From assembly GCA_900542155.1 (NCBI GenBank), contig UQMD01000004.1, forward strand, positions 1-64,000: a stretch of DNA of 64,000 bases, in the 5' to 3' direction. The notes under the pieces are model-generated. The model did no database searches and was not told the DNA's origin. It saw only the letters and a program-made list of their open reading frames with translations. Each line of letters begins with the position of its first letter. Within the stretch, counting starts at the first letter, position 1. Both the position numbers and the translations under genes were made by a program. Shown here in pieces: positions 51,743 through 60,284 of the stretch. Origin of the DNA: an uncultured Collinsella sp. GTDB taxonomy: Bacteria; Actinomycetota; Coriobacteriia; Coriobacteriales; Coriobacteriaceae.

Positions 51743-52729
51743 ATGGAAGACAAGAAGCACATGCCAGCAGATAACCGCAAGGCCAAAACCCAGAGCGCTA
51801 GCTCCGCGGCCCCCTCCAGCGCGTCCGTCGATCGCCGGGTCCTCGAGGGCGCCGCCGCCCGCCGTCACGCCCGTCGCGCGCGTGCCTACATCGCGCTCGT
51901 TATGGTGGCGCTCGCCGCCACTTTGGGCGCCGCGACCTACGCCTGGTTTACCAGCAACATGAAGGTCAACACCAACTCGGTGAGCGTGCACAGCGACACG
52001 TCCAAGCTGGTGCTAGAGCTGGGCGATGCCGATCGCGGCAGCTGGTCGCAGCAGGGCGACGTTTCCCTGACTTCCAGCGCGAATGGCGCCGTGACGCTCT
52101 ACCCAGTCTCGACCTTTGACCTCAACGGCTTTGCCGCCTGCGCGCAAAACAACTCGGCCGGCGATGCCACGGTATTTGAGCAGGCAAAAGACAATGGCTC
52201 CGCGTTCTACCACGGCTGGATCGATCTGCGCCCCACCATTACCGGAACGGGCGCCAGCAAAGTAAAGGGTAAGGTCAGCTTGTATCTGGCCGAATCGCTG
52301 GTCCCGCAGGACGCCAACGCCGAGCTGCTGCGCGCAGCCCGTGTGGGCATTAAGATCTCGAGCGGCAACCAGGTACTTGCCGCCAACATCTTTGAGCTCG
52401 ACAGCTCCGACGGCGGCCATCGCGACGAGCATCCCGCGACCGTCCCCGCGGGCCTGGCAGGCTATACCGAGGGCATGCTTTTGGGCTGGCAAAACGGCCA
52501 GCTCGCTTGCGGTACCAACGTGACGCAGGACCCCGCCGCCTTTACGCTGGACACGAGCGAGACGGCCACGCGCCCGCAAAACACGCTTGCCACGCTGGGG
52601 CTGGGCCAGACCTATCGTCTGGATATCTATTACTACATCGAGGGCACCGACCCCGATAGCGCCGACTACCTGCATCAAGACCCGGGCACCTTGCACCTGG
52701 CGCTCTTTGCGACCTTGGACGGTGAGTAG
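51743..52729 (+). CDS. Secreted TasA/camelysin-like protein 5
   Basis: 328 aa. A longer N-terminal region (about 45 residues, Arg-rich before the helix) than its siblings, then GAATYAWFTSN (64-69). Contains TLYPVSTFDLNGF and C-terminal IYYYIEGTDPDSADY, where the usual Cys is Ser. Fifteen bases after protein 4. Confidence 0.78.
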   Translation: MEDKKHMPADNRKAKTQSASSAAPSSASVDRRVLEGAAARRHARRARAYIALVMVALAATLGAATYAWFTSNMKVNTNSVSVHSDTSKLVLELGDADRGSWSQQGDVSLTSSANGAVTLYPVSTFDLNGFAACAQNNSAGDATVFEQAKDNGSAFYHGWIDLRPTITGTGASKVKGKVSLYLAESLVPQDANAELLRAARVGIKISSGNQVLAANIFELDSSDGGHRDEHPATVPAGLAGYTEGMLLGWQNGQLACGTNVTQDPAAFTLDTSETATRPQNTLATLGLGQTYRLDIYYYIEGTDPDSADYLHQDPGTLHLALFATLDGE

Positions 52730-52731
52730 CC

Positions 52732-53535
52732 ATGACGCGTAAACAACCCGCCGCCAACTGCACGCCCGCCACCGGCAAGCCCAACGCCGCCGCGCCCGCC
52801 GACACCGACCTGCGCCGCAAGCTCACCACCACCGTGGTGCTGGTGCTGTTTGCGCTGGTGGCGATAGCCATGGCAACGTTCGCCTGGTTCTCCATCGCCG
52901 ATAGCGCCAAGACCCGCATGCTCATGATCGACGCCAACGCCGACGGCTCGCTGCGCTTTGACCTGGACGGGCACGCCGCGTTCGACGAATACGTGCACAG
53001 CCTGGGCTTCGACCAGATCTCGGCGCGCATTGCCAGCGAAAAGGGCGTGGACATCGACGCGTCCAAGCTCAAGCCCGTCACCACGAGCGACTACCAGACC
53101 TTCACCTTCGAGGACGGCTCCACCGCCGATCCCGCCACCGGCGCCTACCTGGAGTTTACGCTGCACTTTATGAGCAGTACGGACCTGCGCGTTCGCCTGA
53201 CCGGGCAGGATGGCGACGGCGGCGTGTCCGGCACGCGGTTTAGCTCCGATACACAGGGCATGGCCAGTGCCATGCGTATGAGCTTTACCGCCGATGGCCG
53301 CACCTGGGTCTACAACCCCAACGGAGGCGGGGGCTCGTCTGGTGCGGCCACCGTCTTTGGGCTCGACTCGGGAGCAGCGAACGCGGCCAGCGACATGTTC
53401 GACCTAATAAAAGATACGGACAAGCCGGTAACCGTTCGCATATGGCTCGAGGGAACGGACCCAAATTGCACTAATATGCTAAAGGGAGCTAACTATTCGG
53501 TTTCGATGCGCTTTGAGGGCATCGAAGAACAGTAG
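52732..53535 (+). CDS. Secreted TasA/camelysin-like protein 6
   Basis: 267 aa. Starts two bases after protein 5's stop. MATFAWFSIAD (ATFAWF 48-53) after the helix; a Gly/Ser run (NGGGGSSGA) in the mature region; C-terminal VRIWLEGTDPNCTNM and SVSMRFEGIEEQ. Confidence 0.78.
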   Translation: MTRKQPAANCTPATGKPNAAAPADTDLRRKLTTTVVLVLFALVAIAMATFAWFSIADSAKTRMLMIDANADGSLRFDLDGHAAFDEYVHSLGFDQISARIASEKGVDIDASKLKPVTTSDYQTFTFEDGSTADPATGAYLEFTLHFMSSTDLRVRLTGQDGDGGVSGTRFSSDTQGMASAMRMSFTADGRTWVYNPNGGGGSSGAATVFGLDSGAANAASDMFDLIKDTDKPVTVRIWLEGTDPNCTNMLKGANYSVSMRFEGIEEQ

Positions 53536-53595
53536 ATATGCACGGCGGCCACCGGGCCGCGCACGACCTAGACAGACACGGTAGTAAGGGACATC

Positions 53596-54345
53596 ATGCA
53601 ATCTGTTAAAAAAGCCGCATCCATCGCACTGAGCGTCGTCATGTGGATCATCATCCTGGTGGCGGCCCTGTACGCGTTTACCACGCTCGCCACGCACGAG
53701 GACGGCAGTGTCTCGGACATCGCCGGCTTCACCCCGCTCGCCGTGCAGTCCGACTCCATGGCGCCCACGTTTAACAAGGGCGACCTCATCGTCATCAAAA
53801 AGTGCGACACCTCTAAGCTCGAGGTGGGCGACATCGTGACGTTCCACACCATCATCGACAACGAGTACGCGCTCAACACGCACCGCATCGCCGCCATCGA
53901 CGAAGTCAACGGCATGCGCAGCTTTACCACCAAGGGCGATAACAACGACGTGGCCGATACGCACATCATCAGCGACGGAGACATCGTTGGTAAGTACCTG
54001 TTCGCGTTGCCGCAGATGGGCAAGGTCATGGACTTCCTGTCTAGCTCCATGGGCTTCCTCATCGTGATTGTCCTGCCCATGCTGCTGTTCTTTATCTACC
54101 AGGTGTATCACCTTATCGTGGTGGGCATGAACCTTAAGCGCGCCATGGCCGAGGAAGACCGCCTGGCCGCCGCGGCCGCCATCGTGGACGCCGAGGGCAA
54201 GGGGGACACCGCCGCCGTCACCGCCGATAACGCCGCCGAGCAGCTCGCCCAGGCCGAGGCCAAGCTCGAGGAAGCCCGTCGTTTAAAGGCCGAGGCCGAG
54301 GCGGCGATGAACGCGACCAAGCAGGAGGATACCGACGGTGAGTGA
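53596..54345 (+). CDS. SipW-type signal peptidase 1 with long cytosolic tail
   Basis: 249 aa, S26B (ER/SipW) family, which uses a Ser-His pair: Ser54 in QSDSMAPTF and His96 in NTHRIA, followed by TTKGDNNDVAD. One helix precedes the active site and another (about 155-180) follows it. The cytosolic tail (about 65 residues, Ala/Glu-rich, probable coiled coil) is unusual for the family and may dock the neighbouring coiled-coil protein. Expected to trim the TasA-like proteins upstream at the A-W-F region. Its end overlaps the AAA+ gene by eight bases. Confidence 0.88.
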   Translation: MQSVKKAASIALSVVMWIIILVAALYAFTTLATHEDGSVSDIAGFTPLAVQSDSMAPTFNKGDLIVIKKCDTSKLEVGDIVTFHTIIDNEYALNTHRIAAIDEVNGMRSFTTKGDNNDVADTHIISDGDIVGKYLFALPQMGKVMDFLSSSMGFLIVIVLPMLLFFIYQVYHLIVVGMNLKRAMAEEDRLAAAAAIVDAEGKGDTAAVTADNAAEQLAQAEAKLEEARRLKAEAEAAMNATKQEDTDGE

Positions 54346-56035
54346 GTTTCTGGGATTTGCCTGGGAGCTGCTGGCAAAGGTTGTCTACAACGTCGTTGCC
54401 GTTGTGAGCTCCATCCTTAACCTGCTGGTGTTTGGCTGGGTTGAGTACTTCAACATCTTTATGACCTACTTCACCACGTTTGACCTGGTGGGCAAGATCG
54501 GCGCGGTCATTCTGTTTGCCATGCTCATCGCGGTCCCCGTGCTGATCGTGGCCATCCTGGTCCACCGCTACCGCATCAACCGCCGCCTGCATCGCGACGA
54601 CACGTCCAACAAAGCGCTCTATCGCGAGATCGGCCGCCTGAACAAGCAGGTGCTCGATCTTATGGACGAGAAGAACAAGCTGCTGGCGCTCAAGGTCAAC
54701 GCCATGGGCGGTACCAAGCAGATTCCGTACGTGGGTGCCTCGGCTCTTGCCGACGATCACCTGCCGACGGTGGGCAACGTGGTGGGCGCCGCTGCGGGCG
54801 CCGGTGCGCCTGCGGGCGAGGGTGCCACGGCCGCCGTGGTGTCGGGCAACGCGTCGCTCGCGCTCGATGGCGAGGGTGTCAAGGACGCCGCAGCCGCCAT
54901 GGCCAAGGCCACCGTCGAGGCCAAGACCCTTGCCGAGGAAAAAGAAATCGCCCAGGCCAACCGCTTTCCCAAGCTGTCCCTGGTGGATCTTAAATACCGC
55001 GACTGGGAATCGCCGGCCTACGACGATGCCATCTCGCTGGAGGACTTTGTCGACAGCTTCCGCGCGTTCGCCTGCAGCCAGATGAAGCTCTACTACACGC
55101 CCGAGATTATCCGCCGCTTTGTGGCCGGCATGGCCGCCTCCAAGCTGCTGATCCTGGAGGGCATCTCGGGTACCGGTAAGACGTCGCTGCCCTACAGCTT
55201 TAGCCGCTACCTGGACAACCCCGCGACCATCGTGTCGGTACAGCCGAGCTTTCGCGACCGCACCGAGGTGCTGGGCTACTTTAACGAGTTTTCCAAGCGC
55301 TTTAACGAGACCGAGTTCCTGCGCGCCGTGTACGAGGCAGGCCTTCGCCAGGACCCGTCCATGATCGTGCTCGACGAGATGAACCTCGCCCGCGTGGAGT
55401 ACTACTTTGCCGAGATCCTGTCGGTGCTCGAGATGCCCAGCCACGACGAGTGGGTGCTCGACCTGGTGCCCACCCAGTGGGCCGCCGACCCCAAGGCCCT
55501 GCACGACGGCAAGCTCACCATTCCCGACAGCTTGTGGTTTATCGGCACCGCCAACAACGACGACTCCACCTTTACCATCACGGACAAGGTGTACGACCGT
55601 GCGATCCCCATCGAGCTCAACGAGCGCGCCGACGCGTTTGAATGCGAGCCGCACGAGCGCGTGCACGTGACGGCCGACCACCTGCAGTATCTGTTCCAAA
55701 AGGCCAAGGTCGAGTACGTAATCGACGACGAGCTGCTCCAGAAGATGCACAAGCTGGACCAGTACTTGCAGACCCGCTTTAAGCTGGCCTTTGGCAACCG
55801 TATCATCAAGCAGATGTACGACTTTATCCCCGTGTACGTGGCGTGCGGCGGCACCGAGCTGGGCGGCATGGACTACATCATCGCCCGCAAGGTGCTCAAG
55901 AAGTTTGAGTCCATGAACGTGAGCTTTGTGCGCGACGAGATGAAGGGCCTGATCGAGTACATCGAGAAGACCTTTGGCGAGGGCGGCCTGCCCGATTCCG
56001 TCATGTACCTGCAGCGGATCCAGAACTTCTACTAA
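54338..56035 (+). CDS. Membrane-anchored McrB-like AAA+ ATPase
   Basis: 565 aa, GTG start overlapping sipW-1. Two or three transmembrane helices in residues 1-78 (last about 55-75), a coiled segment, an Ala/Gly-rich linker (about 145-200), then a McrB-type AAA+ core: Walker A GISGTGKTS (275-283), Walker B MIVLDEMN (342-349) with the McrB-like continuation LARVEYYFAEILSVLEM, sensor 1 FIGTANNDDST. No DNA-recognition domain of a restriction enzyme is seen; the membrane anchor replaces it. Likely to act with the DUF2357 protein. Confidence 0.82.
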   Translation: MSEFLGFAWELLAKVVYNVVAVVSSILNLLVFGWVEYFNIFMTYFTTFDLVGKIGAVILFAMLIAVPVLIVAILVHRYRINRRLHRDDTSNKALYREIGRLNKQVLDLMDEKNKLLALKVNAMGGTKQIPYVGASALADDHLPTVGNVVGAAAGAGAPAGEGATAAVVSGNASLALDGEGVKDAAAAMAKATVEAKTLAEEKEIAQANRFPKLSLVDLKYRDWESPAYDDAISLEDFVDSFRAFACSQMKLYYTPEIIRRFVAGMAASKLLILEGISGTGKTSLPYSFSRYLDNPATIVSVQPSFRDRTEVLGYFNEFSKRFNETEFLRAVYEAGLRQDPSMIVLDEMNLARVEYYFAEILSVLEMPSHDEWVLDLVPTQWAADPKALHDGKLTIPDSLWFIGTANNDDSTFTITDKVYDRAIPIELNERADAFECEPHERVHVTADHLQYLFQKAKVEYVIDDELLQKMHKLDQYLQTRFKLAFGNRIIKQMYDFIPVYVACGGTELGGMDYIIARKVLKKFESMNVSFVRDEMKGLIEYIEKTFGEGGLPDSVMYLQRIQNFY

Positions 56036-56104
56036 TGGCGTAAGTGCGGGGCGGCGTGATGTCGCCCCGTCCCTTTCCGATCGATCCAACCTATGGAGTA
56101 ACCC

Positions 56105-58351
56105 ATGTCCGAGACCATTCAGGACCTCTATACCAGCTTCTCCGAGCAGATGGAGCCCATCCAGGAGGACAGCCGCTACTTTCGCTATCTGTTTGAGATG
56201 GCGCAGGCCTCGGGCACCACGATCGAGCAGCAGCGCGAGGAGCTCGTCAAGGTGGTGGACGAGGAATGGATCAGCATGATCGAGGACTCGCTCGACGCCA
56301 TCAATACCATTATCGAAAAGCCGCGCCGCTTTATCACCACCGAGGAAGAGGTGGTGCCGGTCTCGCTCGCCAAAAAGATCAGCGCCGACAGCGTCCGTCA
56401 CCTGAGCCAGAACACGCAGTTCCTGGCGCCGAGCGACGATGGCGGCGTCCATCCCACGCGCATCCTCAACGTCAATACCGTCGAGACCTACGACCTGTAC
56501 GAGAATCGCTTTATCTACCACCTGATTCAGCGCCTGCTGACGTTTGTGGACAAGCGCACCGACGTGATCTTTTGGTCTACGGGCAACGAGATCCGCAACC
56601 GCTTTAAGATGCACAGCAAGATCGACGATGCGTACGAAGAGATCGAGTACAACGTCGAGATGACGGTCAAAAACCGCCAGAGCTTTGCCGAGAACGACGC
56701 CGACAACATGGACGTCTTTATGCGCATCGACCGCGTGCGCCGTCTGGTCATGGCGCTGCGTGGCGCGTCGTTCTGCCAGATTATGAATGGTTGCAGTGCG
56801 GTCCGCAGCCCCATCCAGCGCACCAACCTCATCATGAAGGACCCCAACTACCGCAAGTGCTACCAGCTGTGGCAGTTTATGGAGCGCTACGACAAGGTGG
56901 GCTACAACATCGACGTGCAGCAGCAGTCACTGGCGTTCGATGACGAGTACATGGTGCAGATGTACACCAACCTCATTAACAACTACACCGTCTTTAAGAG
57001 CTTGACCGATGACGAGCGCAACCTGCAGGAGCTCGAGAGCGTGCAACACGCGCCGGTGGCGCCCAAGTTTATTAAGGAGATTAAGGAGGTGCAGGTTGAT
57101 AGCCCCGACCTGCCCGACGTTGAGGTCCGTCGCGTGTTTGTGGAGGAGGTCACGCAGGCCCAGCTCGATGCCGAGCAGGCGCTGGCCGAGGCGCGCGAGC
57201 AGATCGAGGAGCTGCAGGGGCAGGTCAAGTCTTGGAAGGTTCAGGCCCATGCGCTGACCGACGAGCGCGACGACCTGGCCGACGAGCTGGACGAGGCAAA
57301 GACGCGCGAGCTGGCGCTGACGCAGCGTGCGCAGATGGCCGAGGCTGATGTTGAGGAGCTGAAAGGTTCGCTGGAGGATGTCGAGGCGGGCAAGAAAGCT
57401 GCCGAGGAGGCTGCTGCCGAGGTGCGCTCGACTGCGGCGGCACAGCTTGAGCAGATGCGCGTCGAGGCCGATGCCGAGGTCGCGGCTGCTCGCGCCGATG
57501 CCGATGCAAAGGTTGCAGCCGCCGAGCAGGAGGCCTCCGAGCAGATCGCGCAGGTCAAAAGCGACGCTGCTGCGGCCCTGGCTGCCAAGACAGCCGCCGA
57601 TGCCGCCGAGCTGCAGGCCGCCAAGGATGCTGCCGCGGCCGAGCTTGCCGGCGTGCGCGAGGCGTGCGCTAAGGAAGTCGCCGAGCTGCATGCCAAGCTG
57701 GACGCCGCTCAGCTGCAGATTGAGGAAGTGCAGCTGACGGCCGAGCGCGATGCCCGCGCCGCACAGGAGGCGGCCGATGCCGCGGCAGCCGCAGCGGAGC
57801 AGGCGCTCGCCGACACCGTTGCCGCGTCCGAGGCGAAGGTCTCCGCCGCCCAGCAGGCCGCCGATGCCGCGATCGATGCCGCACGCGCGGCCGCCGACTC
57901 TGCCGTTGAGCAGGCTGCGGTGGATGCCAACGAAAAGGTCGCCGCCTCTGCCGCCGAGCGCGACGCCGCCACGCGTGCCGCCGAGGAGGCCCGTGCCGAC
58001 GCCGACGCGCGCATCGCTGCGGCCGAGCTTGAGGCGGGGGAGCGCATCGAGCAGGAGGTCGCCGCCGTCCGCGCCGCTTGCGAGCGTGAGGTCGAAGCTG
58101 CTCGCGCGGAGATGCAGCAGCGCCTGGATGCACTGGCGCAAGAACTGGAGCAGGCCGAGCGCAATCGCGAGCGTGCCGAGCGCCGTGCCGAGGGCAACAG
58201 CCTGTCGCGCTATCTGCTGGCCCGCCTGCGCGGCGAGGCTGGCGAGGGCGTGGCTGCCGCGCCTGACGAGGATGGCGCTTCTGCGGCGGATGCCATCGAG
58301 GCCGAGGTCGCTGCCGACCCCGAGACTTCCGCAAAGGACGACGACAAGTGA
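56105..58351 (+). CDS. DUF2357 protein with long Ala/Glu coiled coil
   Basis: 748 aa. Residues about 90-260 match DUF2357, the N-terminal module of McrC-type partners (TYDLYENRFIYHLIQRLL; NLIMKDPNYRKCYQLWQFM). From about 345 to 695 it is a continuous Ala/Glu/Asp/Arg coiled coil, ending in an acidic tail. The PD-(D/E)XK nuclease that normally follows in McrC is absent. Start ATG follows GGAGT; 69 bases separate it from the ATPase. Probably the ATPase's activator, with the coiled coil as a scaffold for export or fibre assembly. Confidence 0.78.
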   Translation: MSETIQDLYTSFSEQMEPIQEDSRYFRYLFEMAQASGTTIEQQREELVKVVDEEWISMIEDSLDAINTIIEKPRRFITTEEEVVPVSLAKKISADSVRHLSQNTQFLAPSDDGGVHPTRILNVNTVETYDLYENRFIYHLIQRLLTFVDKRTDVIFWSTGNEIRNRFKMHSKIDDAYEEIEYNVEMTVKNRQSFAENDADNMDVFMRIDRVRRLVMALRGASFCQIMNGCSAVRSPIQRTNLIMKDPNYRKCYQLWQFMERYDKVGYNIDVQQQSLAFDDEYMVQMYTNLINNYTVFKSLTDDERNLQELESVQHAPVAPKFIKEIKEVQVDSPDLPDVEVRRVFVEEVTQAQLDAEQALAEAREQIEELQGQVKSWKVQAHALTDERDDLADELDEAKTRELALTQRAQMAEADVEELKGSLEDVEAGKKAAEEAAAEVRSTAAAQLEQMRVEADAEVAAARADADAKVAAAEQEASEQIAQVKSDAAAALAAKTAADAAELQAAKDAAAAELAGVREACAKEVAELHAKLDAAQLQIEEVQLTAERDARAAQEAADAAAAAAEQALADTVAASEAKVSAAQQAADAAIDAARAAADSAVEQAAVDANEKVAASAAERDAATRAAEEARADADARIAAAELEAGERIEQEVAAVRAACEREVEAARAEMQQRLDALAQELEQAERNRERAERRAEGNSLSRYLLARLRGEAGEGVAAAPDEDGASAADAIEAEVAADPETSAKDDDK

Positions 58352-59055
58352 TGAAGCACGTGCTCCGCGTGATCAACGTGCTGGCGACCGTGGTGATCCT
58401 CGTCGCCTTTGTGGTGCTGCTGCGCACGGTGTTCACGCCCGCCGGCGAGATCCCCACCATCATGGGCTACGGCTTTATGCGTACGCTGACCGGCTCGATG
58501 GAGCCGGCGATTCCCGTGCACTCGTTTATCGTCGTCGATACCGACAACAGCCAGGCCTACCAGGTGGGCGATATCATCACCTTCCATTCGTCCGATGACG
58601 TGCTGGAGGGTTCGCTCAACACGCACCGCATCGTATCCGTGGAGGCCGCGTCCGACGGCTCGCCGGTCTACCACACCAAGGGTGACGCCAATCCGGTCGA
58701 GGACGCCGCACCCGTGCCCGCCGCCGATGTTGTGGGCCGCGTGGTCTTTGTCTCGGCAGGCCTGGGCGTTGTGGTGTCGCTGCTCACCAATCCGCTGCTG
58801 TTCTTTCCGTTTATCGTGGTGCCGTTGATCGCGCTGCTGGTGCTCGAAATTCGCCATATGGTTAAGGCCACGCAAGATGTGGCGCGTGCCGAGGACGAGG
58901 CCGCCCTGCGTGCTGCCGTGGAGCAGATTCGCGAAAAGCGCCGTCGCGAGCAGGAGGGTCAGGACGACGCCAAGGACCCAGGCGATGACGATCGTGCCCA
59001 GGATAGTGCGGAAGCCGACCCCGACGTCCTCGACGATTCCAACCGCTCGGCATAG
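58351..59055 (+). CDS. SipW-type signal peptidase 2
   Basis: 234 aa. Ser49 in TGSMEPAI and His92 in NTHRIVSV, followed by TKGDANPVEDA. ATG 58351 overlaps the DUF2357 stop by one base, so they are translationally linked. A charged cytosolic tail (RREQEGQDDAKDPGDD...) follows the second helix. Two SipW enzymes in one operon suggests separate substrates or separate steps. Confidence 0.88.
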   Translation: MKHVLRVINVLATVVILVAFVVLLRTVFTPAGEIPTIMGYGFMRTLTGSMEPAIPVHSFIVVDTDNSQAYQVGDIITFHSSDDVLEGSLNTHRIVSVEAASDGSPVYHTKGDANPVEDAAPVPAADVVGRVVFVSAGLGVVVSLLTNPLLFFPFIVVPLIALLVLEIRHMVKATQDVARAEDEAALRAAVEQIREKRRREQEGQDDAKDPGDDDRAQDSAEADPDVLDDSNRSA

Positions 59056-59180
59056 CGCATCTGTGCCTTTCGTCCCTGCAATTTGGACGCCTATAGATGT
59101 TCCGAATCGTCTGCTTTTTCATGCCGATATTCGTGCTACAGTTTGAGCGCTTTGTTGCCAATTGATTTCGGGGGAGTGGA

Positions 59181-60203
59181 ATGGAACAGGAGCGCACAGC
59201 GCAGCGTGCACGCGAGAAGGCTTCGGTACCGGTGACGGCGGCGGCCGATTTTGTCGTGCCCGAGGGAACTGACGAGCTGAGCCGCAGCACCCGCCGCGCA
59301 TGGCGCGACCGCCTCAACGACGCCCAGACGCGCAAGATGGCCCTGGGCACGCTCGCCGCGTTTGCCGGTGGTACGTTTTGGGGCTTTTCCGGCACCAGCG
59401 CCAGCTACCTCTTTGACGTGTGCCATATCGAGACGTTTTGGCTGATGAGCGTGCGCCAAGTTATCGCTGGCCTGCTCTTTATGTTCGTCGTGCTCAGAAA
59501 AGACCGCGACCGCTTGATCAAGCTGTGGACTACCCCTGCCGATCGCAAGCAGCTCATCCTATTTACGATTTTTGGCCTGCTGTTCAACCAGCTTTGCTAT
59601 CTGTCAGCCGTGCGCCTGACCAACGCGGGCACCGCGACCGTCTTTCAGTGTCTGCAGCTGGTGGTCGTCATGGGGTATGCCTGCGTCACCGCGCATCGAC
59701 TGCCGCGCACGCGCGAGGCGCTTGGCATTTTGCTCGCCTTAGGCGGAACGTTTTTAATTGCCACGGGCGGCGACCCTAGTACGCTCAGTATCTCGCCAAT
59801 GGGCCTGCTCGCGGGCCTTTTGTGCGCAGTGGGCGGTGCCTGCATAGCAATCATCCCTGCCGGAATCCTCAACAAATACGGCAGCTCGGTCGTCACGGGC
59901 TCGGCCATGCTTTCGGCGGGAATCGTGATGAGCATCTTTACCCAGCCGTGGGCGCATATGCCGGCGCTCGGCCCCTCGGGTGTCGGCGCGCTCGCGATAT
60001 TTATTGTGGTGGGGTCGTTCTTCGCCTATATGTTCTACATGCAGGGCGTTAAGGAGATTGGCTCGGTGCGCGCGAGCCTTCTTGGAACCATGGAGCCGGT
60101 TTCGGCCACCATCACCAGCGCCCTTATGCTTGGCACGGTGTTTTTGCCCACCGACCTGGCGGGTTTTGCCATGATTATCGCGATGGTGTTTTTAACGGTG
60201 TAG
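59181..60203 (+). CDS. DMT-superfamily (EamA) transporter 2
   Basis: 340 aa. About 55 soluble residues (charged, EQERTAQRAREKA...) precede ten helices starting GTLAAFAGGTFWGFSGTSASYLF. GGTFLIATGG and the paired EamA repeats are evident. Substrate unknown. Start ATG follows GGGGGAG. A promoter-like AT stretch in 59056-59180 separates it from the SipW operon. Confidence 0.87.
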   Translation: MEQERTAQRAREKASVPVTAAADFVVPEGTDELSRSTRRAWRDRLNDAQTRKMALGTLAAFAGGTFWGFSGTSASYLFDVCHIETFWLMSVRQVIAGLLFMFVVLRKDRDRLIKLWTTPADRKQLILFTIFGLLFNQLCYLSAVRLTNAGTATVFQCLQLVVVMGYACVTAHRLPRTREALGILLALGGTFLIATGGDPSTLSISPMGLLAGLLCAVGGACIAIIPAGILNKYGSSVVTGSAMLSAGIVMSIFTQPWAHMPALGPSGVGALAIFIVVGSFFAYMFYMQGVKEIGSVRASLLGTMEPVSATITSALMLGTVFLPTDLAGFAMIIAMVFLTV

Positions 60204-60284
60204 CCTGCGCGGTTGCGATAAAGGATAATAGGCTGGCGACGCGTTGCTTTGGCGGCGCGCCTTTGTCTATAGAGAGGACCTCTT

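Noticed and set aside
54338..58351. Type IV restriction system (McrBC)
   Set aside because: No PD-(D/E)XK nuclease and no DNA-recognition domain; transmembrane helices and SipW neighbours point to another role.
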